Source of the DNA: Verrucomicrobiota bacterium
Lineage (GTDB): Bacteria > Verrucomicrobiota > Verrucomicrobiia > Verrucomicrobiales > Akkermansiaceae
Assembly: GCA_026397725.1 (NCBI GenBank)
Contig: JAPLUI010000231.1
Coordinates: forward strand, 1-45,679
Direction of reading: 5' to 3'
Length of the DNA stretch: 45,679 nucleotides
Every line of letters starts with the position of its first letter. Position 1 is the stretch's first letter. Below, piece by piece: positions 1-7,361 of the stretch. A program made the position numbers and the translations under genes. The notes below the pieces were generated by a model. It searched no databases and was not told the DNA's origin. It saw only the letters and a list, made by a program, of their open reading frames with translations.

Positions 1-2
1 AC

Positions 3-173
3 TTTCCCAGCGAGAGCGCTGCGAAGATTATGGTCATCCCGAACTTTTCGCTGCCGAGTTTTTCGCTTGCCGCTCCGGGCAGATTTTGGCAGAGTAGCGC
101 CCTTCGGCAAGGCTCGGTGGACCCGGACCCCACCAGCCAAGACCGAACAAGTCGGTGGAGGCGACGGCGATAA
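3..173 (+). CDS. possible 3' end of a preceding cassette gene (partial)
   Basis: An open frame enters from the left edge and stops at a TAA at 171-173, inside the attC-like site at 142-229. Its last residues are an arginine-rich tail, as is common when a cassette gene terminates inside its attC site. The readable part has no domain I recognise. Other frames are also open here, so this is only the frame that best fits the cassette context. Confidence 0.25.
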   Translation, partial: FPSESAAKIMVIPNFSLPSFSLAAPGRFWQSSALRQGSVDPDPTSQDRTSRWRRRR

Positions 174-229
174 GCCCTCAGTTTGGATTCGCAGTCCAGC
201 GTGCCGTCGCCTCACCTCAAACGTTCTGC
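142..229 (+). other. attC-like integron recombination site 1
   Basis: Seen by hand pairing. R'' box ACCGAAC (142-148), unpaired AAGTC, then L'' GGT, extrahelical G at 157, GAGGCGACGGC (158-168). After a variable loop, L' GCCGTCGCCTC plus ACC (203-216), unpaired TCAAAC, and R' GTTCTGC (223-229). Two paired arms separated by a 5/6-nt unpaired spacer, plus one extrahelical base on one arm, is the folded attC architecture. The R' box differs from the canonical GTTRRRY, and one R-box position is mispaired. The toxin gene starts 74 nt downstream, so this site would mark the 5' border of the toxin-antitoxin cassette. Confidence 0.75.
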
Positions 230-302
230 CAATCATTTCATCGACCTTGTCGGGCCAAAATCGGACTTGACGTAATTCGGGCCAGGGCTACTTTTCCGGG
301 AG

Positions 303-773
303 ATGCGAGTCTACATCGAAACCACCATTCCGAGCTACCTGACTTCATGGCCGTCACCGCAGGTTGTTGACGCGGGCCATCAAATCAGCACGCACGAGTG
401 GTGGGATAACCACCGCCAGGACTATGAGCTTTATACCTCACTGCTGACACGGCAGGAAGCAGCCAGCGGTGACCCTGTTGCCGCTCAGCGTCGGCTGGAT
501 TCGCTGGTTGGCATTCCGTTATTGGAGATCACGACAGAGTGTGAGGCGATAGCCAGCGCCATCCTTTCATCGGAACTGATACCTGTAAAGGCGGATCGCG
601 ACGCGCTTCACATCGCCGTGGCGACGTTTCACCAGATGGATTTGCTTTTGACATGGAACATCCGCCACATTGCGAACGCTCATGTCCGCGAAGGTATGCG
701 CCTGCATATTGATTCGCTGGGTTATACTCTTCCCACAATCTGCTCCCCGGAGGAACTATTATTACCACCATGA
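303..773 (+). CDS. PIN-domain toxin, VapC-like
   Basis: A 156-aa protein that opens with MRVYIETTIPSYLT, the first beta strand and acidic residue of a PIN-type ribonuclease of toxin-antitoxin systems. Further acidic residues follow, notably the VKADRDALHIAVA stretch near residue 100 and the TWNIRHIAN motif near 120. Length fits the family. The likely function is RNA cleavage when its partner is absent. The stop codon overlaps the next start as ATGA, so the two genes are translationally coupled with the toxin first. The pair sits between two attC-like sites, which fits the known habit of integron cassettes carrying toxin-antitoxin modules. I see no strong ribosome binding site; GGGAG lies directly against the ATG. 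Confidence 0.82.
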   Translation: MRVYIETTIPSYLTSWPSPQVVDAGHQISTHEWWDNHRQDYELYTSLLTRQEAASGDPVAAQRRLDSLVGIPLLEITTECEAIASAILSSELIPVKADRDALHIAVATFHQMDLLLTWNIRHIANAHVREGMRLHIDSLGYTLPTICSPEELLLPP

Positions 774-1012
774 ATACATCATCCACTCAAGACATTCTCG
801 CCGAAGTGTGGGAAGCCAAAGACAGGCTTTCATCAGCCCTCGGTCATGACTTGAAGGCCACATGTGGCGCTTTATACGCCGAGCAGCAAAGGCACCCGCG
901 CGACTTCATGAACCTTGGTGCCGCACCACGGCAGAACAAGCCACTGCTGCCGACAGGCACAGGCACCACTGTTTCACCCCCGAAGCAATTCTCTCGCCCT
1001 GCGGCAGAGTAG
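770..1012 (+). CDS. small partner (putative antitoxin) of the PIN toxin
   Basis: An 80-aa protein overlapping the toxin gene by 4 bp (ATGA). The N-terminal half, with EVWEAKDRLSSALGHDL, resembles the short helical proteins (consensus roughly EEVWRAKD..A..FG.D) encoded directly after this type of PIN toxin; I infer an antitoxin role from that and from the coupling. The C-terminal part from about residue 50 is encoded within the attC-like site at 931-1023, and the stop falls in that site's unpaired spacer. The tail sequence may therefore be a by-product of the recombination site rather than a conserved domain. Confidence 0.7.
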   Translation: MNTSSTQDILAEVWEAKDRLSSALGHDLKATCGALYAEQQRHPRDFMNLGAAPRQNKPLLPTGTGTTVSPPKQFSRPAAE

Positions 1013-1023
1013 AGACGTTCTGC
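931..1023 (+). other. attC-like integron recombination site 2
   Basis: The best-formed of the four sites. R'' GCAGAAC (931-937) pairs perfectly with R' GTTCTGC (1017-1023). The spacers AAGCC and AGAGAC are unpaired. L'' is ACT, extrahelical G at 946, then CTGCCG (947-952), pairing with CGGCAG and AGT (1002-1010). The stem extends with CAGG/CCTG after a bulged A. It holds the antitoxin stop codon and lies 7 nt before the start of the next gene, the usual spacing in a cassette array. The R' box is the same non-canonical GTTCTGC as in site 1. Confidence 0.8.
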
Positions 1024-1029
1024 AAAGAA

Positions 1030-1470
1030 ATGAAGACATCCAGCGGCATATACCAAGGGCTGAAAGTCGGTGGGTACGGGCGGGTTCACATCAGCAGAGC
1101 CGACCCTGATTCGCCGTTGAGTCTGGAAGTCTCTCTTGATGACGACGGATGGAACGACCAGCTCAGGGAGGGTCGGTTCCCCGCTTGGCGAGATGCTTCA
1201 CTATACGGCCTTCGGGATGCGCTCGAACAGGCCGGAATCCGACAAGGGAGATGGACTGTTTACCGGATAGTGGGTCTGCTAGTCGACACGATTCCGACCA
1301 TCATGGCGGTGGCTGCAGCGAGAGCCGCTTGGAAGGTTGCCGAATTTACTCCACCGCATGGTGGTGTTGATGCTCTTGTGGCCCAGCAGTGCCTTGATGG
1401 TGTGGATCGACGCGCCCGCTTCGGCCAGATGCGTGGCAAAGGAATGACGCTTATGCCAAGCTCGGCATAA
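1030..1470 (+). CDS. hypothetical cassette protein, 3' end probably replaced
   Basis: The ATG at 1030 follows the attC-like site at once, so I prefer it to upstream in-frame starts that would read through the recombination site. The first ~105 residues look natural, with a predicted helix rich in alanine ([14 protein letters not shown]) at the end. From about residue 105 the frame runs antisense through a tyrosine-recombinase fragment, so the C-terminal ~40 residues are probably not original and the gene appears truncated by a rearrangement near 1342. I do not recognise the family. Confidence 0.5.
   Translation: MKTSSGIYQGLKVGGYGRVHISRADPDSPLSLEVSLDDDGWNDQLREGRFPAWRDASLYGLRDALEQAGIRQGRWTVYRIVGLLVDTIPTIMAVAAARAAWKVAEFTPPHGGVDALVAQQCLDGVDRRARFGQMRGKGMTLMPSSA
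1342..1452 (-). pseudogene. tyrosine recombinase / integrase C-terminal fragment
   Basis: Reading the minus strand gives [17 protein letters not shown] then [17 protein letters not shown]. This is the C-terminal box of phage- or Xer-type tyrosine recombinases: the R-H-S-F start, then LLGHxxxxTT before the catalytic tyrosine. Nothing of the N-terminal or core-binding domains is present. The frame starts abruptly at a perfect inverted repeat (1445-1476) and the tyrosine-bearing end is lost near 1342. It could be the remains of an integron integrase or of another integrase; about 37 residues are too few to decide. Confidence 0.7.
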
Positions 1471-1476
1471 GCGTCA
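1445..1476. repeat. perfect 13-bp inverted repeat at a rearrangement junction
   Basis: TGACGCTTATGCC and its exact complement GGCATAAGCGTCA flank a 6-base loop (AAGCTC). No T run follows on the plus strand. It lies at the junction between the integrase fragment and the sulfatase fragment, so an element end or repair palindrome is at least as likely as a terminator. Confidence 0.7.
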
Positions 1477-1487
1477 CCCATTTTCCA

Positions 1488-1844
1488 TTATTGGTCTGTG
1501 GCCAGATATTGAGGCTCGACACCGCGCCATTGCGGCCGGCGATATCCCGAAACCCGGAAGTTGTATTTGCCGGTCATGACCTCCGAGCGTGCCGGCTAAC
1601 ACACCGGGGTGGCGAAACACTTGCCGAACCGCATGCCACCCTTGGCCAGGGCCTCCAGGTTCGGCGTGCGCACCGTCCCAAGTCCCTGGTATTCCTTCGC
1701 CCCGTATGCACCCAGGGCTTCAAAGCCCAGGTCATCCGCAAGAATGAAGACGATGTTTGGTTTCTTCGCGGGTGGGTCGGCTGCGTGCAACGCCGCCAGC
1801 GGTGCCAGCAGCAGGGCGGTTAGAATCAGGTAAGTGTATTTCAT
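1488..1844 (-). pseudogene. sulfatase N-terminal fragment with a stop inside the active-site motif
   Basis: The ATG at 1844 opens a signal peptide (MKYTYLILTALLLAPLAALHA) followed by KKPNIVFILADDLG, the metal-binding start of formylglycine sulfatases. Around residue 83 the catalytic C-x-P-x-R motif appears as Cys, TAG, Pro-Ala-Arg, followed by SEVMTGKYNFR. The codon after the formylglycine cysteine, usually serine in this group, is thus a nonsense TAG (1596-1598). Downstream of NFR the family similarity ends within about 25 residues. The gene would normally encode 450 or more residues, so this is a secreted sulfatase broken twice. Confidence 0.8.
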
Positions 1845-1912
1845 GGTCTTGCTGTTACATCGGCTGGCTGAAGGATCGCTTGCAGGTGATCCGGTGGGGA
1901 TGGTGAAAGAAG

Positions 1913-2092
1913 TCACTGCGGCATCGCATATCGGAACGCCCTGGCGCTGGCGCGGTCGATGATCAGGATCGCGGAACCGCTGTCAACGATGTAGGGGACC
2001 AGATCGATGCGCTCCTTCCCGACCAAACAGATTGCGTGGCAATGGCAGCGGAGCAGTTTCATCGTGGCTTGAATGGATTCAGCACCGATGAT
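1913..2092 (-). pseudogene. unidentified coding remnant
   Basis: An open stretch of about 60 codons without its own convincing start ends at a TGA at 1913-1915 and is cut upstream by an in-frame TAG. A neighbouring frame (reading DVDPNVLLLDH) continues upstream, so a frameshifted gene tail is plausible. I recognise no domain. Confidence 0.25.
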
Positions 2093-2138
2093 CTAACAGC
2101 AGCACGTTGGGGTCAACGTCACCACGGCTGTCGCTCCC

Positions 2139-3101
2139 CTACTTTGGCAACAGGCTGATCATCGCCTTGCCGAAGGCATCGCCGAGGAGGAAGTAGGTCT
2201 CCCCGTTCTTGAACTCGTGGTAACCTTCCTGGGTGGGCGATTGTTCGGCCGTCCGCACGAAATCGTGCGTCACGACGAACTTCGCCGTGCCGACAAACTC
2301 CGGTTTCTCGGCCACGTCCTTCTGCGCCTTGCGGATCGCCAGCGCCGCAGGCTCCTTGCAGTCGGCGCCCCACGGGCCGGTGAACTCGCCGATGACCACC
2401 GGCAACTTCGGCACCTTCAGGTCGCGGCGCACGTCGTTGATCAGGTTGGTTAGATTCTTCGCGTATTCCGGCACTCCGGTATTCGGGTTGCAGAAGTCGT
2501 TCCAGCCGTGCCACCAGACGAAGCCCGCGATTTCATACCCCTGGCCCGTGTAGCGGGGAAACTGCGCCTTCAAGTCGCCGAGCACCTTGTTGACGGTGCC
2601 TATCATCTCGGTGTAGAACGGTCCCACGGTTCCGCCGGAACTCGGCGGACGGAAGTCCTTGTACAGATCGCGGCCACCCCACGCCGTCTTGATGATCAGC
2701 ACCTGGTTGTCGAACTTGTCGCCCAGCAGATGGCCGAACTGCATCTCGGGGCCGAACCACATCCGGCTGCCCAAGTTCCAGCCGTAGCCAAATTCCAGCC
2801 GTCCGTGGCGCGAGCCGAATTCGTTCACATCATAGACCCAGACATCCTCGCGAGCCTCGGTCCATTCACCCTTCGCGTTCACCCAGGCCTTGAGCAGCGG
2901 TGCCTTGGCCGGATCCTTCAACATCGTCGCCAGCGTCCCCGGCTTTTCCTCCTTCATCTCCGCCAGGCTGGAAACGATCCCCTGCCCCTGCATGTTGGAT
3001 TGGCCGGCAAGCAGGAAAACCTTTAGCGGCTTGCCCGGTGCGCCGAGCGCGGAGACAGCAAGGGACAGCGAAAGGGCGAGAAACGGATGGCTTGATTTCA
3101 T
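2139..3101 (-). CDS. sialate O-acetylesterase (SASA/DUF303-type), secreted
   Basis: The start is set at the ATG at 3101, which opens a signal peptide (MKSSHPFLALSLSLAVSALG). The mature part begins with KVFLLAGQSNMQGQG, the SGNH-hydrolase nucleophile block of the SASA family (serine in GQSNM), with the oxyanion glycine in TAWGGRDL. The domain covers most of the 320 residues, including the AGFVWWHGWND block and a late HDF motif. Family members remove acetyl groups from sialic acids or plant polysaccharides; the substrate here is unknown. It is the last gene of a minus-strand run with the transglutaminase-like protein (31-nt gap) and the oxidoreductase, which suggests a shared transcript for extracellular glycan use. 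Confidence 0.85.
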   Translation of the reverse strand: MKSSHPFLALSLSLAVSALGAPGKPLKVFLLAGQSNMQGQGIVSSLAEMKEEKPGTLATMLKDPAKAPLLKAWVNAKGEWTEAREDVWVYDVNEFGSRHGRLEFGYGWNLGSRMWFGPEMQFGHLLGDKFDNQVLIIKTAWGGRDLYKDFRPPSSGGTVGPFYTEMIGTVNKVLGDLKAQFPRYTGQGYEIAGFVWWHGWNDFCNPNTGVPEYAKNLTNLINDVRRDLKVPKLPVVIGEFTGPWGADCKEPAALAIRKAQKDVAEKPEFVGTAKFVVTHDFVRTAEQSPTQEGYHEFKNGETYFLLGDAFGKAMISLLPK

Positions 3102-3132
3102 TGTGATGGTTGGTTGAATTTTTCCGGCAGAA

Positions 3133-4929
3133 TCAATTGGGTGCTCGCAGTTCGAACCACTTGAGGGCAATCCCGCGCTTGTGGTTTTCCGCGTTGACGC
3201 TCACCGGGGTCTGAATCCGCAGCGTTTGCTTGCCCTTGTCCAATTTGAGTTCCACCGGCGTGGTCTCCTGCCACAGGCCGAATTTCAGCGGGATGGACAC
3301 CGTGGCGATCACCTTGCCGCCGGCACACACTTCTAGCAACTGGTCCTCGTTGATGCACGCGGTCTGCATGACAATCTGACAGGTGCCCGCCGCGGGGACA
3401 TCGATCATGTAGTCGGCCCATTGCTCCTTCATCTGCTGCTGGAAATACACCTGCTTGCCGCCGCCGAACGAATCATGCACCAGGACATTGGGAAACTGGC
3501 CACCCCAGGAAATCTTGCCGCCGGTTTTCGCAAAGGCGGCGGCCTCCACATGAATCACCCCGGACACCGATTTGATCGTGGTCGCCGATTGGTTGGCCAA
3601 TGATGACGCCGGCGCTTTCGAATGACCGGCCTCGGCGGCGGCCTTGACGCCGGGATCGGCTTCCGCCTCCTCCGGCTTGAGCGAGGCCTTGAGGTCGGTC
3701 TTGCTGGCCGTGATGGAATCGTTGATCTTCCGCGCGATGCCCATCACTGCGGACGCCTTGTCGGGCGCGGCCAGCGTACTGGCAAACCAGCGCAGGTGCT
3801 CGACTTGTGAGAACTTGGCCGGATCCGTGCGCTTTTCGATTCCTGCCAGAAAGTCGGGTCCTCTCAGCGTCTCACCTTTCCGATCCTCGAGGGTTGACTT
3901 GTCCCAACCGGCGCCAAAGCCCACCTTCCAGGCACTGCCGGGCTGCGGCTCGGTCATCGGGTTGGCCGCTTTGTAGGCCACACACGCGTGCCCGGGTTGT
4001 CCCACGCCGATGGCCGGGATGCCGAACGCATGACACACCATCACCGACCATGACGAGCGCGGGCCGCACTTGCCGCCGCCCGCCAGCACATTCTTGAAAT
4101 TCTGATAGCCCCCGTTCGGATAGAAGACCGCCGGCGCGCCCCGGCGCCACACCAGACTGGTCGTATTGACCACCATCTCATCGGCCCGCAAGTCCGGCCG
4201 GAAGGTGTTGACCATTTCCCGCGCCCACGTCAGGTCGGCATCGGATGCGCCCGAGCACATGATCTTCGAGTATTCCCAAACCGTTAGATGATCGAAGCTG
4301 GGAAACAGCTCCTTGTTCTGGTGTGCCGTCTTGTAATAATGGTAGCGCGTCACCGGGTCTGCGGGGGTCGCCGCGCCACCGGCGCCGATGTTGACGGAGC
4401 CGGGAGGACGCAGCGCGGTGGCGATTGCCAACTTCTGATAGATACCATCCTTGGCGTCCGGATCGGCCTTGAGGATCTGCTGCCAGATCTCCAGCGAGGC
4501 CGGATTCAACGGGTAATCGTTCTTCTCGCGGGCCGCGAGGCCGAGCGGCACCGCACCTTCCAAGTACAGGTCCATGGCAGGCGCGCTTTTGAGCAGCCAG
4601 CCAAGAAACGCCTGCTTGTCGGGGCTGGCCTTGGCAAAAGCACCCAGCTTGTCGGCACCGGTTTTGGCCATGAGTTGTCGTTGGTCCAGGGCTATCAGAA
4701 ACACCGGATTCTTGAGCAGGGTTTCCAAGGCGGCCTCGTCCGGCTTCAGCGGCGCCTTCAGGTTGAGCCAGTCGGTGACGTTGCCCAGGTAGCCGGCAAA
4801 CTCACCGGATTTGACGGCGCTGTCCAGATCCTTGGCATTCGGCTCCCACGCGTGGAGCCGCGGCGGAAGCGAACACAAGAGGATGGTGACGACGAGTGAC
4901 TTGATGACGGAGGCTGCAATGGCTTTCAT
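3133..4929 (-). CDS. secreted transglutaminase-like protein with C-terminal CBM-like domain
   Basis: A 598-aa protein with a signal peptide (ends near LHAWE). Residues ~285-320 contain GGGKCGPRSSW, then FGIPAIGVGQPGHACVAYKA. This matches the Cys and His of the transglutaminase-like cysteine-peptidase core; the third (Asp) residue is not obvious. The region before it is helical. After a linker rich in Ala, Lys and Ser (residues ~410-450) comes a beta-rich domain (GVIHVEAAAFAKTGGKISWG to the end) resembling the carbohydrate-binding modules attached to many planctomycete and verrucomicrobial enzymes. It lies 20 nt after the oxidoreductase gene and before the SASA esterase. Whether it acts as a peptidase, a cross-linking enzyme or a binding protein is not shown by the sequence. 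Confidence 0.65.
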   Translation of the reverse strand: MKAIAASVIKSLVVTILLCSLPPRLHAWEPNAKDLDSAVKSGEFAGYLGNVTDWLNLKAPLKPDEAALETLLKNPVFLIALDQRQLMAKTGADKLGAFAKASPDKQAFLGWLLKSAPAMDLYLEGAVPLGLAAREKNDYPLNPASLEIWQQILKADPDAKDGIYQKLAIATALRPPGSVNIGAGGAATPADPVTRYHYYKTAHQNKELFPSFDHLTVWEYSKIMCSGASDADLTWAREMVNTFRPDLRADEMVVNTTSLVWRRGAPAVFYPNGGYQNFKNVLAGGGKCGPRSSWSVMVCHAFGIPAIGVGQPGHACVAYKAANPMTEPQPGSAWKVGFGAGWDKSTLEDRKGETLRGPDFLAGIEKRTDPAKFSQVEHLRWFASTLAAPDKASAVMGIARKINDSITASKTDLKASLKPEEAEADPGVKAAAEAGHSKAPASSLANQSATTIKSVSGVIHVEAAAFAKTGGKISWGGQFPNVLVHDSFGGGKQVYFQQQMKEQWADYMIDVPAAGTCQIVMQTACINEDQLLEVCAGGKVIATVSIPLKFGLWQETTPVELKLDKGKQTLRIQTPVSVNAENHKRGIALKWFELRAPN

Positions 4930-4949
4930 GGCTCAAGGCCGGTTACGGG

Positions 4950-6311
4950 CTACAGCCCGGCGATCTTCCAACCGTCGCGATAAGACCGACGCAACAGGGA
5001 ATCCGCGGCAGCGGAGTTGGTGACTTTGAGGGCTGGCGCATCCCATTCCAGTTTGACCCCGGGGGTGCGAACTGCCACGGTGCCCAGGATCACCGCCTCG
5101 GACATGGGGCCGGAAATCTCAAACGGGGATTCACACGCGGTGTTGTCGAGGATGCTGTTGAGGAAGCTGTGGTAGTGGTTTTCGCCCTTGACCTGCGGCC
5201 GCGCCAGGGTGGCGAATTGCTCCCGTGGCAGCAGTTGCGGACCGCTGGTGTGTGGCAGCAACAGGGCCCCATTTTCCCCGATGAAGAGGGCGGCCTCTTC
5301 GGGAAATCGCTCGCCCGGATACAGCTTGCGGAATTCCTCCGGAATGTAAAAGTCCGGCTCCACGCCATCAAACCATTCCACCGTCAAGGGCCCGCCTCCT
5401 GATGTTAGATCGTTGCCGGAAAACACCCAGGTGAGGTGGTTGGCCTGCGGCCACAGTTGGGCCCGCAATGCGGGTGAATCCAGCCAACCCTTGTTCACGC
5501 GGGCCTGGATGCTGATGGGCGCCTTCAGGCCGAGGGCCTTCCATGGCGCGCTGAGAATGTGACAACCGATGTCACCACTCCAACCGGTGCCGAAATCCAG
5601 CCACGTGCGCCATTTGCTCGGATGATAGACCTCCCGCGCATAGGGTCGCGCGGGCGCCGTCCCCAACCACAGATCCCAGTCCAACTCGGTTGGCACGGGT
5701 GCTTCCGGCGGCTTGGGGTTGTTCAAGCGATAGTCCATCCCGGACGCCCGGTTCGAGCAAAGGTAAACATGCTTGATCTTGCCGATCACCCCGGCCTTGA
5801 CGTACTCCACGGCCATGCGGTCGCCAGCACCGGACGAGTGCTGGTTGCCTAACTGGGTCTTGACCTTGCGCTCCGTGGCCAGCCGGGTCAGGGCCCGCAC
5901 CTCCGCCACCTCGTGGCACATCGGCTTTTGGCAGTAAACGTGTTTTCCCGCCTGCATGGCCGTATGACAAATGGCCGCATGCATGTGGTCGGGAACGGTG
6001 GCATTGATGGAGTCAATCCGGCCGCCCTCTGTCGCCAACATCTCGCGCCAATCCCGATAGGGTCTGGCGTTGGGCACCTCCTTGAGCGCCCGCTCCAGAT
6101 TCCTGGCATCCACATCGCAGATGGCCACCACCTCCGTCCGCGGATGTTGCCTGAAGTTCTGGAAATCGTTGAACCCCATCATCCCTCCCACGCCGATACA
6201 GGCGTGTTGCAGCCGTCCGTTGAGGTTGGCGGCCCGAAGAATGTTAGGGGCGGCGAGGACTCCCGCCATTGGCGCGAGGCATTGCAGAAACTGACGACGG
6301 GTGGGATTCAT
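4950..6311 (-). CDS. Gfo/Idh/MocA-family oxidoreductase with Tat signal
   Basis: A 453-aa protein that opens with MNPTRRQFLQCLAPMAGVLAAP, a twin-arginine signal, so it is probably exported folded with its cofactor. The Rossmann motif is IGVGGMMG (near residue 40), followed by AICDVDARNLERA. The usual EKP lysine motif appears as QKPMCHE (near 138), and GDIGCHILSAPWKALGL carries the likely catalytic histidine. The C-terminal half is the alpha/beta GFO_IDH_MocA domain. Homologues oxidise or epimerise sugars and inositols with NAD(P). It heads the run oxidoreductase, transglutaminase-like, SASA esterase. Confidence 0.88.
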   Translation of the reverse strand: MNPTRRQFLQCLAPMAGVLAAPNILRAANLNGRLQHACIGVGGMMGFNDFQNFRQHPRTEVVAICDVDARNLERALKEVPNARPYRDWREMLATEGGRIDSINATVPDHMHAAICHTAMQAGKHVYCQKPMCHEVAEVRALTRLATERKVKTQLGNQHSSGAGDRMAVEYVKAGVIGKIKHVYLCSNRASGMDYRLNNPKPPEAPVPTELDWDLWLGTAPARPYAREVYHPSKWRTWLDFGTGWSGDIGCHILSAPWKALGLKAPISIQARVNKGWLDSPALRAQLWPQANHLTWVFSGNDLTSGGGPLTVEWFDGVEPDFYIPEEFRKLYPGERFPEEAALFIGENGALLLPHTSGPQLLPREQFATLARPQVKGENHYHSFLNSILDNTACESPFEISGPMSEAVILGTVAVRTPGVKLEWDAPALKVTNSAAADSLLRRSYRDGWKIAGL

Positions 6312-7040
6312 GGCAGTGATTCGATTTCAGGGGCCTTGTCTTTCCGTAAAGTCACCTGGCTTTCGCTCTTGGGCATGCGCCTCGCCAGATGGTTCACGGC
6401 CGAACCATCGCCCATCGCCAGTCGCTTGCCAAGCCAATAGTTGCACGCGCCCCGCCCACGCAGCCCTGTTGCGGCGGCCTGTGACCGTCGCCAGCCCATG
6501 TGCAGGCCCCGTGAAGTTCCCATGGATCGAGGATCGTGGATGAGTGGCGCGGCGGTAGGGCGTGTCCGCCGGGCACGCCCACTTGTCGCCAACGGCGTGA
6601 GGTGCGAAGGTCGGAAGCCAGAGGCCGGAGGGTGCGGTCGCGCGGATTCCTCAGGAACCTTGGAACGGACCCCGGGCTCTCGGTGTCTTCAGCCCAGCCC
6701 CGGACAGCCCCAGGGACCTCCCATGGAGGTTGCTTATGCCGCTAAGCCCCCCCCCCAATCTAGCAACCCGCTCTGATTCAATCGCCAGCAACGTGAGCAA
6801 TCCATCCCATCCGGTGCCCCGGCCTCCGCTTACAAGCCAACCAGTATCTAACTCACTGAACCCGATGGGGTACCGCATCCGCTGACACCCCACCCATGAG
6901 AGCGAATATTTGAAAACCAGGACTGGCCCTAACCACTCACTGCCGCTCTCCCCAGCGAAAGTCTCCCCCATCGGCGTGCTCCGCTCCATTCCGCTCGTCA
7001 GCAACGTCAACGAGAGGTTCTCGATCATTTATCTGACCCG
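6312..7040. other. 729-bp intergenic region without a supported gene
   Basis: No convincing gene. A minus-strand frame of 125 codons at 6651-7028 is open, but it has no recognisable motif and an odd composition. A GC-rich hairpin-like stretch (GGGCGTGTCC and GGGCACGCCC around 6560-6585) and a run of ten C residues at 6749-6758 are the only structured features. The region separates two minus-strand gene sets and probably contains the promoter of the oxidoreductase run next to 6312. Confidence 0.5.
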
Positions 7041-7361
7041 TTATTCATTGCGCCAGTTGTCACTCATGTAGGGCGCGTCGGCCATCGCGTTCAAATCTAT
7101 CAGATTCGCACCGCCCGCCCCTTTGGCCTTCAGTTCCTCCAGGTGCTGGGTGATGTCCGCCGCGGTGATCCGGCCAATCCAGAACATGTTGACCCACGGC
7201 TTCGCCTCGTCCGGCGGGGTGACAAAGGCTTTCGCCAGATCGGTTTCAGCCCGCGCCATTCCTAGCAGCGCACAAAGCGCAATGGCCAGTATTGTAGCGG
7301 CGCTCCACATGGATGGAGCTGCGATCCGACTCTTGACGTGATCTGGTGTGGAGGCTTTCAT
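7041..7361 (-). pseudogene. truncated GH106-like alpha-L-rhamnosidase N-terminus
   Basis: 106 codons with a signal peptide followed by LAKAFVTPPDEAKPWVNMFWI and ITAADITQHLEELKAKGAGGANLID. This is the opening of GH106-type rhamnosidases (P-P-x-x-x-x-P-W-x-x-W-x-W then an I-x-x-x-L-E-x-x-K-x-x-G-x-G-G block). Family members have roughly 900 or more residues; this one stops after DNWRNE, so it is almost certainly inactive. Its ATG overlaps the stop of the preceding GH95-like gene (ATGA at 7358-7361), showing that the two were once co-translated. Confidence 0.7.

Noticed and set aside
67..370. Two open frames before the PIN toxin gene
   Set aside because: They cross the attC-like hairpin and show no natural protein composition.
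862..1029. Longer version of the gene at 1030 with an upstream ATG at 862
   Set aside because: The extension reads through the attC-like site and the antitoxin gene in another frame; a start just after the site is the cassette norm.
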